Origin: Microtetraspora sp. NBRC 13810
GTDB taxonomy: Bacteria; Actinomycetota; Actinomycetes; Streptosporangiales; Streptosporangiaceae
Direction of reading: 5' to 3'
Assembly (NCBI RefSeq): GCF_030268685.1
Contig: NZ_BSRQ01000016.1
Location: 1 to 64,000, forward strand
Length of the DNA stretch: 64,000 nucleotides
The notes under the pieces: model-generated
Database searches by the model: none
Told to the model about the DNA's origin: nothing
What the model saw: the letters and a program-made list of their open reading frames with translations, nothing else
Shown here: positions 17,656 through 25,567 of the stretch, in pieces
Numbering within the stretch: position 1 is the stretch's first letter
Layout of the letters: every line of letters begins with the position of its first letter
Translations under genes and position numbers: made by a program

Positions 17656-18980
17656 GGCTCCGGCATGCCGTTCAGCAGCGCCCAGGATCTGGCGGTGGCG
17701 ATGCGCTCGGGTCCGGCGGGGTGGGAGGCGTACAGGACGTACTCCACGGGGTCGGGTGACAGGTCGGAGATGTTGGCGACGGCCAGCCGCTTCTGGATCG
17801 CGACGAACCGGCCGGGGTCGCGGGTGAGGTCCAGGGCGTGCACGTCGGCGCGGGCCTCGATGTGCCTGCTCACCACGTTCTGGGCCGGCCCGGACAGCAC
17901 GGACGCCACGCTGAGCAGGCCCATCAGCAGCCCGGCGGCGCGCGGGTCGGCGAGGGAGGCGATCCCGGCCCGGCGGCGCACCGACCCCGGCGAGGTGACC
18001 AGGAAGAGCAGGCAGGCGCCGAACGCGGCGGCCAGCCCGCCTTCCAGCGTGCCGTGCAGGACGTCGTCGTTCTTGGCGTGGCCGAGCTCGTGCGCGACGA
18101 TCGTCTGCACCTCGTTCTCGGGCGCGCCGAGCAGCGTGTCGTAGACGACGATCCGGCGGGTCGCGCCGAAGCCGGAGACGTAGGCGTTGAGCGCCGTGGT
18201 ACGCCGGGAGGCGTCGGCGACCAGCACGTCCTCCACCGGCACGCCGTCCCTGGCGGCCATCGCGAGCAGGTCGGTGCGCAGTTGCCCGGCGGGCATCGGG
18301 CGGAAGTCGTTGAACAGCGGCTCGACCGCGACGGGGTAGACGAACGACGCCGCCACGGTCAGCACGAAGGCGCCCGCCGCCGCGGGGATCCACCAGCGGG
18401 GGAACCGCCGGGCCAGCCCCACCACGGCCACCACCATGAACGCGACGAGCAGGGTGCGCACCCCGAGGTTGAGCAGCCGGTCCGCCGACCACGACGACCA
18501 GGTCTGGGTGGACAGGCCGTAGGCGCGGACGTAGGTCTCGTACCACATGCCGAGCGGCCAGCGGAGGACCTCCACGACGGCGGTGAGCGCCACCACCCCG
18601 CAGACCACCCGCAGCCACCACGGGCCGCGGGCCGCGGACAGCACCCGTGCGCCGAACGGCGTGACGATCAGCAGCCCGGCGAAGACCAGGGTGAGCGCCA
18701 GCGACAGATAGGAAGGAAGACTCAGCGCCGAGTCGAACTCCGCGGCGCGGGCGATCTGCGCCGCGGTGAAGTCGCGCGCCGGATCGACCGCCACCGCGGG
18801 CGCGCCCGCGGCCAGCACCCGCCACGGCGTGGTCACCCCGACCACCACGCCGATCGCGGCCCCGAGGCCGATCAGCGCCCAGGCCGCTCCGCGCACACCC
18901 GTCCTCCCCGTGCCGCCCTCCGCTCCGTCCCCCCTGACCCGCCTGCCAGAAAGCTCACCCGATTCGGTCACCCCGATCAC
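17652..18980 (-). CDS. M48-family membrane zinc metallopeptidase (Ste24-like)
   Basis: 442 aa. Zinc motif HELGH at 297-301, with the third ligand probably in the EARADVHAL segment. At least five hydrophobic segments: about 33-58, 90-110, 122-140, 172-190 and 197-217, with further ones after the active site. The arrangement resembles CAAX prenyl protease 1 homologues. Cellular substrate unknown. Coupled by GTGA overlap to the mannosyltransferase downstream. The GTG start is weakly supported; another GTG lies three codons later. Confidence 0.85.
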   Translation of the reverse strand: MIGVTESGELSGRRVRGDGAEGGTGRTGVRGAAWALIGLGAAIGVVVGVTTPWRVLAAGAPAVAVDPARDFTAAQIARAAEFDSALSLPSYLSLALTLVFAGLLIVTPFGARVLSAARGPWWLRVVCGVVALTAVVEVLRWPLGMWYETYVRAYGLSTQTWSSWSADRLLNLGVRTLLVAFMVVAVVGLARRFPRWWIPAAAGAFVLTVAASFVYPVAVEPLFNDFRPMPAGQLRTDLLAMAARDGVPVEDVLVADASRRTTALNAYVSGFGATRRIVVYDTLLGAPENEVQTIVAHELGHAKNDDVLHGTLEGGLAAAFGACLLFLVTSPGSVRRRAGIASLADPRAAGLLMGLLSVASVLSGPAQNVVSRHIEARADVHALDLTRDPGRFVAIQKRLAVANISDLSPDPVEYVLYASHPAGPERIATARSWALLNGMPEP

Positions 18981-19234
18981 TCCCCGTCCGGAGCCGACAC
19001 CCGCTCGACGTCGATCCCCGTATCATCGCAGCCCGCCCCGGCCCCCTCCACGCAGCCGGGCCGTCTCCACCTCCACAGCCCGCCCCCCATGCCCTCCTCA
19101 CCCCCCGCGAACCCCGCACTCCCCCGCTCCGCCTTCACCGCCCCCCGCCACGCGCGCCGCGGACGCGTTCCCTTCCCCGGCCGTCCAGCTCCGGGTACGC
19201 CGTCCGGGCGGGGTGGACGAGGTCCGGGGACGGG

Positions 19235-20092
19235 TCAGCGCAGTTCGGCGGCGAGGTGGGCGCGCCAGTGGGCGGTGAGGGAGGCGGTGGTGAGGCCGAG
19301 GGCGGCGAGCGCGCCGGGGAGGCCGTCGCGCAGGGCGCGCCGGTAGAGGGCGACGAGCGCCCGCTCGCCGTACCGGCCGGCGATGTAGCGGCAGGCGAGC
19401 CACGCCTCCTCGTACGCCTGGGGCACCCGGGGCCCGCCGGGGCGGAAGTCGTCGCGGGACGGAAGCTCGCGGGGCAGGCGGCCCGCGCGCACCTCGTCGG
19501 CGAGCTCGGCGGCGGCCGTGCGGACGGGGATGCCGGAGTCCCGGTAGCCGACGTAGTCCGCGAAGCCCTCGGTGAGCCAGATGGGCAGCCCGGTGCCGAG
19601 CGCCGCTCCGGTGGCGACGTGGGTCAGCTCGTGGGTGAGGACGACGGCGCGTCCCGCCGGGGACAGCCGCGCGAAGCCGTCGGGCACGATCACGACGCGG
19701 TCGGCGAGCGCGACGGCGGCGAGCCCCTCCAGCGCGGTGGTGCCGGCGAGGCGGGCGGCCTGCGCCGTGTCGGCGGGCACCTCGATCACCGCGCGCGTGG
19801 GACCCCACACCCCGGCGACCGTACGGGCGGCGCGGTCGGCCACGGCGGCGATCCCGGCCAGCCGGCCACGGTCCGCGCCGGGCGGGCCGATCACCTCCGA
19901 CCGCTCGCCGCGCACGACCGTGCCACCCGGCATGGCCGGTGGCGCCGGCGCGGCCGGCACGCGCATCGCGGCGGACAGGCCGGCGCCGATCGGCGCGGGC
20001 GGCGCCCCGCCGGTCAGCAGCACCGCTCCGGCCACGCCCAGCAGACCCGACAGCGCCATGCGCCGGGTCTTCGGGTCGGAGACGGCATGCAC
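19235..20092 (-). CDS. Putative exported gluzincin peptidase (MA-like)
   Basis: 285 aa. An N-terminal hydrophobic stretch (ALSGLLGVAGAVLL) after KTRR suggests export or membrane anchoring. The zinc motif is HELTH followed by EGFADY with the third ligand glutamate, as in peptidase-MA-like domains. A GTG start is used because upstream frame is rich in Arg/Pro and lacks coding character, but no Shine-Dalgarno is evident, so the start is uncertain. No close functional match recognised. Confidence 0.72.
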   Translation of the reverse strand: MHAVSDPKTRRMALSGLLGVAGAVLLTGGAPPAPIGAGLSAAMRVPAAPAPPAMPGGTVVRGERSEVIGPPGADRGRLAGIAAVADRAARTVAGVWGPTRAVIEVPADTAQAARLAGTTALEGLAAVALADRVVIVPDGFARLSPAGRAVVLTHELTHVATGAALGTGLPIWLTEGFADYVGYRDSGIPVRTAAAELADEVRAGRLPRELPSRDDFRPGGPRVPQAYEEAWLACRYIAGRYGERALVALYRRALRDGLPGALAALGLTTASLTAHWRAHLAAELR

Positions 20093-20482
20093 GCGGCCCA
20101 AAGTACGGCATCGGGCGACCGCCGGGGCCGCCCGTGTGGACCGTGGGACGCGTCCTCGCTCCTCGGGCAACGGGCCAGGTGCGCGCCCGCGATCCGCCGG
20201 GGACGTCGGACCGTATCCCGTTGACGGGCCCGCCGGAGGGCGACGGGCTGTGGACAGGGGCCCCGCTCTCGGCCCGCCAGGGGGTGGCGGGCCGGGAACG
20301 GGGGTCCCCGCTCGCGGGCCGCCGGTGGACGGACGGGCCCGGCGGGCCGCGAGCGGGGAGGGGCGCGCGCTTCGGGGGCTCAGGCGGCGACCTGGGCGCA
20401 CCGGACAGGCGTCCGGAGGGGGTATCCGGGCGCGGAACCGGGGGGAGGTCGTGCCTGCGAGACGCGGCCCTGGGGGAGGGCG
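20093..20482. other. Intergenic GC-rich stretch, no gene seen
   Basis: 390 bp of G/C-rich low-complexity sequence between the gluzincin start and the end of the first NlpC/P60 gene. Open frames here are long only because stops are rare in such sequence. It presumably holds the promoter of the gluzincin gene. Confidence 0.5.
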
Positions 20483-21097
20483 TCAGAGACCGGGACGCAC
20501 TGCGCCGCTGAAGGAGGACCGCATGGTGCTCAGCTTCACGATGCGCACGGTTTCGCCGCTGTTGGGGGAATGGATGATCTTTCCGTCGCCGACGTACATG
20601 CCCACGTGGCCCTTGCCGTAGAAGAACAGCAGGTCACCGGGCCGCAGATCCTTGATCGAGATCTTCTTCCTGATACCGGAGTACTGGCTGTAGGTCACGC
20701 GCGGGATCTTCACCCCGGCCTTCCGCCAGCTGTACTGGACCAGGCCGGAGCAGTCGAACGCGTTGGGACCGGTGGCTCCCCACCGATACGGATCGCCGAC
20801 CTGCTTCTCGGCCACGGAGACCGCCTTGGCGGCCTTGAGCTTCTGTGCCGCGACCTTGGTGAGCTTCGTGACGGTGGTCACCGCGCCCGGCGCCGCTGCC
20901 GTGGCCGAGGAGGGGGTGCTCCCGGCCAGCAACGTCGTGGAGGTCGTCGAATCCACGGAAGGAAGTGGTGCTGTGCTCGTCGTCACCGCCGAGGCCGCGG
21001 TGGCCTGTAGCGTCACCACCCCCGCCGAGGCGGTGATGGTGAGTGCCGCACCGCCGATGGTCAGGCGGGTAAGACGCGACAGACGCAGGTTGTACAC
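20483..21097 (-). CDS. NlpC/P60 (C40) cell-wall hydrolase under riboswitch control
   Basis: 204 aa. Signal peptide at residues 1-37, a Ser/Thr/Ala linker to about 75, then an NlpC/P60 domain with C116 in DCSGL, H164 in GHVGMY and H176 as third polar residue. C40 peptidases cut the D-gamma-Glu to diamino-acid bond of peptidoglycan stem peptides outside the cell. The 5' leader carries a c-di-AMP riboswitch (21130-21285), known in Actinobacteria to shut off such hydrolases when c-di-AMP is high. A CRP-type site lies further upstream. Confidence 0.9.
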   Translation of the reverse strand: MYNLRLSRLTRLTIGGAALTITASAGVVTLQATAASAVTTSTAPLPSVDSTTSTTLLAGSTPSSATAAAPGAVTTVTKLTKVAAQKLKAAKAVSVAEKQVGDPYRWGATGPNAFDCSGLVQYSWRKAGVKIPRVTYSQYSGIRKKISIKDLRPGDLLFFYGKGHVGMYVGDGKIIHSPNSGETVRIVKLSTMRSSFSGAVRPGL

Positions 21098-21129
21098 GGA
21101 TGTGGACAGGATTGCTCCTCCGCTCTTCC

Positions 21130-21285
21130 ACCAATGCCTACCGGGTTAGCTGACGGATTCGGACGTGGAAGTCGCCCTACGGCGCGATCGCGCCGATTCA
21201 CCCCTGGCCCTTTCGGTAAGGACCTTTTGGGTCCCCGGCTCCGTGCCTCCTGGCTGCACGGACTCGGCAGGTCACCAATCCCGAA
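21130..21285 (-). ncRNA. ydaO-yuaA (c-di-AMP) riboswitch
   Basis: Read on the minus strand the leader contains, in order, the conserved ydaO blocks: CACGGAGCCGGGGACCCAA, then GGGGTGAATC, then CGTAGGGCGAC, then CGAATCCGTCAGCTAACCC followed by GGTAGGC. These are the hallmark of the c-di-AMP riboswitch class, which in Actinobacteria precedes cell-wall hydrolase genes including NlpC/P60 and rpf genes. The aptamer ends about 33 nt before the ATG of the hydrolase gene. High c-di-AMP is expected to turn expression off. Outer boundaries are approximate. Confidence 0.88.
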
Positions 21286-21310
21286 GGGGGAACGGTTAGC
21301 GGTGACCAGA

Positions 21311-22060
21311 TGGATCTATTCACGACATCGGCGGTTGATTTCCGATGATCGACTCGGCCGGGCTACGGTGCCCGCCGCGATGCGAGAAGCTACTCGGATC
21401 CCCATATCTCGGCAAAGCCCCCGCCAAGAATAAAGATCTCTGGAGAGGTTCCCGACTTTACGAAATCCCAGGAGAACAAGGAGATCAGTTACCTAAATGT
21501 GATCCCCCTCACACTTTCGCCGCATGAGCGATTGACACCACTTGTGTCACATCAATCACATAGGTAGGACGATTCATGCGATCGTCAGACATGCCGTGAT
21601 CGCTCCACTTTTTACGTGAGAAATGCTCCCACCTCGTGGTATGCGCGCTACAATCGCGCCATCCCGGGGGGACCCAAAAGGTAACGGGCAGCACACATCA
21701 CGATCAGCCAAACGTTCTGACGTCTCCCGTCAGGCGCCGGTAAGGAGGCCCACCCGTTTCGGGCACACCGGTTGGAACGGTCCACGACCGCCGGATCGCC
21801 CACCCGCTCCGCGTGCCGTACGAGGCCGCCGGCACATCGCCGGCGCACTCCACCCGGCCGCCGGGGAACGCTTGAGACACCCGCCGCCACGAGCCGGACG
21901 GGGACACACGCCGTCGCGCCGGGACGACGCTCGGCACCGCGCAAAGAACCGGACGAAACTCACGGGCCGCGCACAGGACCGGACAGCGCTCACCGCCGGG
22001 GAGAGGACCGCGACGGCGCTCCGCACCGCCGGGGGCGCCGGGCGAGGGACTACGGGCGGA
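21311..22060. other. Long AT-richer intergenic region with regulatory signals
   Basis: 750 bp between the riboswitch and the next gene. Positions 21311-21720 are clearly lower in GC than the surroundings, as in promoter regions, and contain the CRP-type site, a second related sequence around 21545-21562 (GTGTCACATCAATCACAT) and a TACAAT hexamer at 21649-21654. From about 21720 the sequence becomes GC-rich and featureless. No convincing gene is seen; short frames on both strands lack ribosome sites and coding character. Confidence 0.55.
21498..21513. promoter_or_regulatory. CRP-type binding site TGTGA-N6-TCACA
   Basis: Perfect TGTGATCCCCCTCACA palindrome, the full CRP/FNR-family consensus, about 215 bp upstream of the riboswitch on the same transcript side. 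Crp in Streptomyces and mycobacteria binds such sites, including ahead of resuscitation and cell-wall genes (family knowledge). Target and effect here are inferred. Confidence 0.6.
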
Positions 22061-23041
22061 CTACGGGCGGACGGCGCCGACCAGGCTGCCGCGGCCGTAG
22101 GCGTCGAGGCTCGTCACCTTGACCACGTCGCCGGTCTGCGGGGCGTGCACCATGTTGCCGCCGCCCGCGTAGATGCCGACGTGCCCGAGGCCGTTGCTGA
22201 AGATGAGGTCGCCGGGCTGGAGGTCGTCCAGGGACACCCGGCGCTGCGCGCCCCAGCTCCACTGCTCCCACGTGGTCCGCGGGAGGGACACGCCCGCCGC
22301 CCGCCAGGCCGCCTGGGTGAGCCCGGAGCAGTCCCAGCCGCCGGGGCCGGTGCCGCCGAAGACGTAGGGCTTGCCGATCTGGGCGTAGGCGAACTGGAGC
22401 ACGGACCGGCCGTTCCCGGAGGCCGCGCCGGTGTACTTCTGCCCCGCGCTGTTGGGGTTGCCCGTCTGGTAGGTGCCGAGACGGCGCAGCAGCTTGGTCT
22501 GCTCCTTCACCAGGCGCTCCACCGTGGACTTCTGCTTGCGCACGTCGCCGAGCACCTCGTCGGCCTCGCCGTACGCGGTCTTGGCGGCGTCGCGCTGGCC
22601 GCGCAGGGTGCGGGTGGCCTCGTCGAACGCGTCCAGCGACCGGGAGCGCTCGGCGGAGAGCTGGCTCAGGGCGGCCAGGCCGCCGAGGGCCTCCTCCGGG
22701 TCCTCGCGGCCGATGAGACCCTGCCACGTCACCATGTCGCCGCCCTGGTAGGCGGTGCGCGCCATGCCGACCAGGTCGCGGCGCAGCCCCTCCACGGTGC
22801 TCTCCTGGCGCTTGAGCGAGCCGTTGAGCTGGTCGTACTTCTTCTTCGCCTTCTTGTACCGCTCGTTGGCGAGGTTGTAGCGGTCGACGACCTTGTCCGC
22901 CTGGTTGTTCAGCTTCGTGAGCTTGGCCCTGGCCTGGGCGAGGGTCGGCTGCGGATCGGCGGCCGCCCCGTCGATCGGCAGCAGCAGGACGGCGAGGACT
23001 AGCCCCGCGGCCATCGGCAACCGTCCACGCCTCACCGGCAC
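22061..23041 (-). CDS. NlpC/P60 (C40) hydrolase with N-terminal coiled coil (RipA-like)
   Basis: 326 aa. Signal peptide at 1-28 (cleavage near GAAA), then a long coiled-coil segment at about 33-190 rich in Lys, Glu and Arg, and the catalytic domain at 212-326 with C238 in DCSGL, H287 in GHVGIY and H299. The coiled coil plus C40 layout is that of RipA/RipB-type septal endopeptidases, where the helical part restrains or positions the enzyme. GTG start preceded by GGGAGGAG; an in-frame GTG two codons later is possible. No riboswitch is seen before this copy. A TACTAT hexamer about 25-45 nt upstream of the gene may be the -10 box. Confidence 0.9.
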   Translation of the reverse strand: MPVRRGRLPMAAGLVLAVLLLPIDGAAADPQPTLAQARAKLTKLNNQADKVVDRYNLANERYKKAKKKYDQLNGSLKRQESTVEGLRRDLVGMARTAYQGGDMVTWQGLIGREDPEEALGGLAALSQLSAERSRSLDAFDEATRTLRGQRDAAKTAYGEADEVLGDVRKQKSTVERLVKEQTKLLRRLGTYQTGNPNSAGQKYTGAASGNGRSVLQFAYAQIGKPYVFGGTGPGGWDCSGLTQAAWRAAGVSLPRTTWEQWSWGAQRRVSLDDLQPGDLIFSNGLGHVGIYAGGGNMVHAPQTGDVVKVTSLDAYGRGSLVGAVRP

Positions 23042-23387
23042 GAACTCCTCCCAACGATCGGACCTGGGGCGAAATAGTACAGGTGACTCGGTGTTGACCT
23101 CACCTTTTCCGCGCTATTACCCTCACCATCACAAACCACCCCCGAACAGGGCAAAAGCCCCAGCAAACCCCTGACAGAACACCCGCGGAGCCGCAGGTTC
23201 GGCGGAGAGAAGGCGCGCGGGGTCAGCGCAGGCGACGCAGCGGCACCAGGCGGCGCGGGAGGGCACGCGAGGTCAGCGCGGGCGACGCGGCATCAGGCGA
23301 CAGAGAAAGGCACGCAAGGGTCGGCGCAGGCGACGGCAGCATGAGCAGGCGGGGTCAGCGCAGGCGGCGCGGGAAGCCAGGCGGGGG
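23042..23387. other. Intergenic region filled partly by copies of a gene end
   Basis: 346 bp. The first 120 bp form the promoter side of the RipA-like gene. From 23221 onward it consists of degenerate copies of the 3' end of the NYN gene (see the repeat entry). Confidence 0.7.
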
Positions 23388-23408
23388 TCAGCGCAGGCGG
23401 CGCAGGAG
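23221..23408. repeat. Five copies of the NYN gene 3' end including its stop
   Basis: The motif GGTCAGCGCAGGCGGCGCAG, which on the minus strand encodes the last residues LRRLR and the stop, occurs at the true gene end (23386) and again in degenerate form at 23353, 23319, 23271 and 23221. Spacings are 33, 34, 48 and 50 bp. Only the copy at 23386 is the functional end. Confidence 0.85.
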
Positions 23409-24710
23409 AAGGGACGAGGGGACCGGACGGGCGCCCATCCTGCGGACCGTCTCGGCCACCTCCCGGTCGGAGGAGACCACCGCGACGGCCCGGCCGACCG
23501 GCTCGGCCCGGACGAGCTGCCTGATCAGGTCGTCGGCGATCTGGCCGGGCGCGCTGAACATCACCCGCACCCCGCGCGGCGCGGTGACCTGCACCGGACC
23601 GTTGAGCTCCGCGCCGTCGAAGACGCAGGTCACCTCGACCCTGGTCTGGGCCACCAGGCCGCCCAGCCCGGTCATCAGCCGGTTGCGCTGGTCGGCCAGG
23701 GTGAGGGTGCCGTAACCGGTCTTCGTGACGTTGTACCCGTCCACGATCAGGTGCACCTGCGGCACCGCGAGCAACTGGTCGAGCAGCGCGGGATCGTCGT
23801 CGGCGAGCGCGCGGGCGGGCACGGCGCGCACGCCGGGCCGATCGGGGGCGACCGCGGTGACCGTGTCCGCCGGCCGGCTGATCGTGGAGGGCAGCGCGAG
23901 CTCCCTGCGCAGCCCGGCGGCGGCGTCCTGCAACGCGTCGAGCAGCAGCCGCACCCGGGCGTCCTCGACGCTGCGCCCCTCGCGCGCCGCCCGGCGGGCG
24001 GCCTCGATCTGCCGCTCGGCGTCGGCGAGACGCTCCTTGGTCCGGCGCAGCTCGGCCTCCTGCGCGCCGCCGGCGGCGGCGAGGGCGCCCCGCGCCTCCT
24101 CGGCCGCGACGGCCATCTCAACGGCCCGCGCCTCGGCGGACCTGGCCCGCTCCCTGGCGTCGTGCAGCTTGCGCCGCAGGTCGGCGTTCTCCCCGCGGGC
24201 GGCCTTGAGCTGCTCGCGCAGCCGCTCGGCCTCCTCCTTTGCGGTGCTCTTCTGGGCGGCGAGCTGCTCGCGCAGCCGCGTCGCCGTCTGCTCGTGGGCG
24301 TTGCCCTTCGCGGTGGCGGCCGAACGCTCCAGGTCGGCGCGCGCGACCTCCACCATCTCCGGCCAGCCGGGCGGACGGGTGAGATAGGCCGCGGCGGCCA
24401 CCAGCACCGGCTCGGCCGCGGGCGGCACGTTGCCCTCAGCGAGGCTCGCGACCAGCTCCGGCCACCCGGCCGAGATCGTCTCCGCGACCGCCTCCCGGAA
24501 CTCCTTGTCGGTCTCCAGCTGGGCCGCGATCGGAGTGCCGCCGAGTTTGGCCCGCTTGCGCGGGTCGAACTTGGCGATCCCGCGCAGCGGCGGCGGAATC
24601 AGCGCGGGCGGCATCGTGCCGAGGACCTGCGCCGCGAGGTCCACGACGTGTAACCTGACCTGCTCGGGCAGCGGACGAGCCAAGCCCTCTCCGGCCGAAC
24701 TCATCCCCAT
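23388..24710 (-). CDS. NYN-domain (YacP-like) RNA-binding/nuclease protein with central coiled coil
   Basis: 440 aa. N-terminal helical region (1-130), a long Ala/Arg/Glu coiled coil at about 130-260, and a C-terminal NYN/PIN-like domain from about 315 starting HLIVDGYNV, with further acidic positions in VTCVFDGAE and VVSSDREV. NYN domains are metal-dependent ribonucleases or RNA-binding modules; YacP (Rae1) of Bacillus cleaves mRNA on the ribosome. Whether this long actinobacterial form is a nuclease is unproven. ATG start follows GAGAGG. Confidence 0.82.
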   Translation of the reverse strand: MGMSSAGEGLARPLPEQVRLHVVDLAAQVLGTMPPALIPPPLRGIAKFDPRKRAKLGGTPIAAQLETDKEFREAVAETISAGWPELVASLAEGNVPPAAEPVLVAAAAYLTRPPGWPEMVEVARADLERSAATAKGNAHEQTATRLREQLAAQKSTAKEEAERLREQLKAARGENADLRRKLHDARERARSAEARAVEMAVAAEEARGALAAAGGAQEAELRRTKERLADAERQIEAARRAAREGRSVEDARVRLLLDALQDAAAGLRRELALPSTISRPADTVTAVAPDRPGVRAVPARALADDDPALLDQLLAVPQVHLIVDGYNVTKTGYGTLTLADQRNRLMTGLGGLVAQTRVEVTCVFDGAELNGPVQVTAPRGVRVMFSAPGQIADDLIRQLVRAEPVGRAVAVVSSDREVAETVRRMGARPVPSSLLLRRLR

Positions 24711-24901
24711 CTTCCTCTCAGCCCTTTGACGCCTTCCGAAACTCGTCTATCAGACAAGGGTACGGCTGCCGCAACCCTGTATTCGCCCCTCGCCCCGGTT
24801 GACGACCGCTGAACAAGCGCTTGGCGGAAGAAATCGCGGCCCGCGGACCGCCCAACACAAGATCATCCCAGCCCAGCGGCCACGCGGACGGCCCGCCCGG
24901 C

Positions 24902-25567
24902 TCAGGCGAGGTGGCCCGCGTCGTGCACGGCCAGCGCGATCTGCACGCGGTTGTTGAGCTCCATCTTGGTCAGCGCGCGGGACACATGCGCCTTGACGGT
25001 GGCGACGCTCATGAAGAGCTCGGCGGCTATCTCGGCGTTGGAGGCGCCCCGGCCCACCGCCAGCGCCACCTCGCGCTCCCGGTCGCTGAGCCGGTCGAGC
25101 AGCCTCCGCGCCCGCCCCCTGCGATCCTCGATCCGCGGGTCCGCGATGTGCGAGATGAGCTGCCGGGTCACCGCGGGCGACAGGATGGGCTCCCCGGCGG
25201 CGACCCTGCGGATCGCGGCGAGCAGTTCCTCGGGCGGGGTGTCCTTCAGCAGGAACCCCGCCGCGCCCGCGCGCAGGGCGCGCAGCACGTGCGCGTCGGC
25301 GTGGAAGGTGGTCAGGATGACGACCTCCGGCGGACGCGGGCCCGAGCGCAGCCGCTCGGTCGCGGCCAGGCCGTCCAGCCTGGGCATCCTGATGTCCATC
25401 AGCACCACGTCGGGCCGCCGCTCGGCCACCAGCGCGGGCACCTCGTCACCGTCGGCGGCCTCCCCCACCAGCCGGACGTCTGCGGTGCCGCCGAGGATCA
25501 GGGACAGCCCGGCGCGCACCAGGGCGTCGTCGTCCACGATCAGGACGCCGATCGGATCGCTGCTCAT
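24902..25567 (-). CDS. NarL/LuxR-type response regulator
   Basis: 221 aa. Receiver with the acidic pair in IVDDD, phosphoacceptor Asp in VVLMDIRMP and lysine in FLLKDT; C-terminal LuxR helix-turn-helix LSDREREVALAVGRGASNAE. The ATG overlaps the kinase stop as ATGA, so the two form a coupled two-component system with the kinase translated first. Target genes unknown. Confidence 0.92.
   Translation of the reverse strand: MSSDPIGVLIVDDDALVRAGLSLILGGTADVRLVGEAADGDEVPALVAERRPDVVLMDIRMPRLDGLAATERLRSGPRPPEVVILTTFHADAHVLRALRAGAAGFLLKDTPPEELLAAIRRVAAGEPILSPAVTRQLISHIADPRIEDRRGRARRLLDRLSDREREVALAVGRGASNAEIAAELFMSVATVKAHVSRALTKMELNNRVQIALAVHDAGHLA

Noticed and set aside
20093-20482. Longer N-terminus for the gluzincin peptidase
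   Set aside because: The open frame continues to 20401, but it is Arg/Pro-rich and precedes the hydrophobic export segment, so it is unlikely to be translated.
21534-21563. TTGACA with a TCACAT hexamer as a plus-strand promoter
   Set aside because: The -10 is poor and no plus-strand gene follows; the sequence is better seen as part of the regulatory region of the minus-strand hydrolase.
21509-21694. Possible 61-codon minus-strand ORF in the riboswitch upstream region
   Set aside because: No Shine-Dalgarno, no similarity recognised, and it lies in AT-richer promoter-like DNA beside the CRP-type site.
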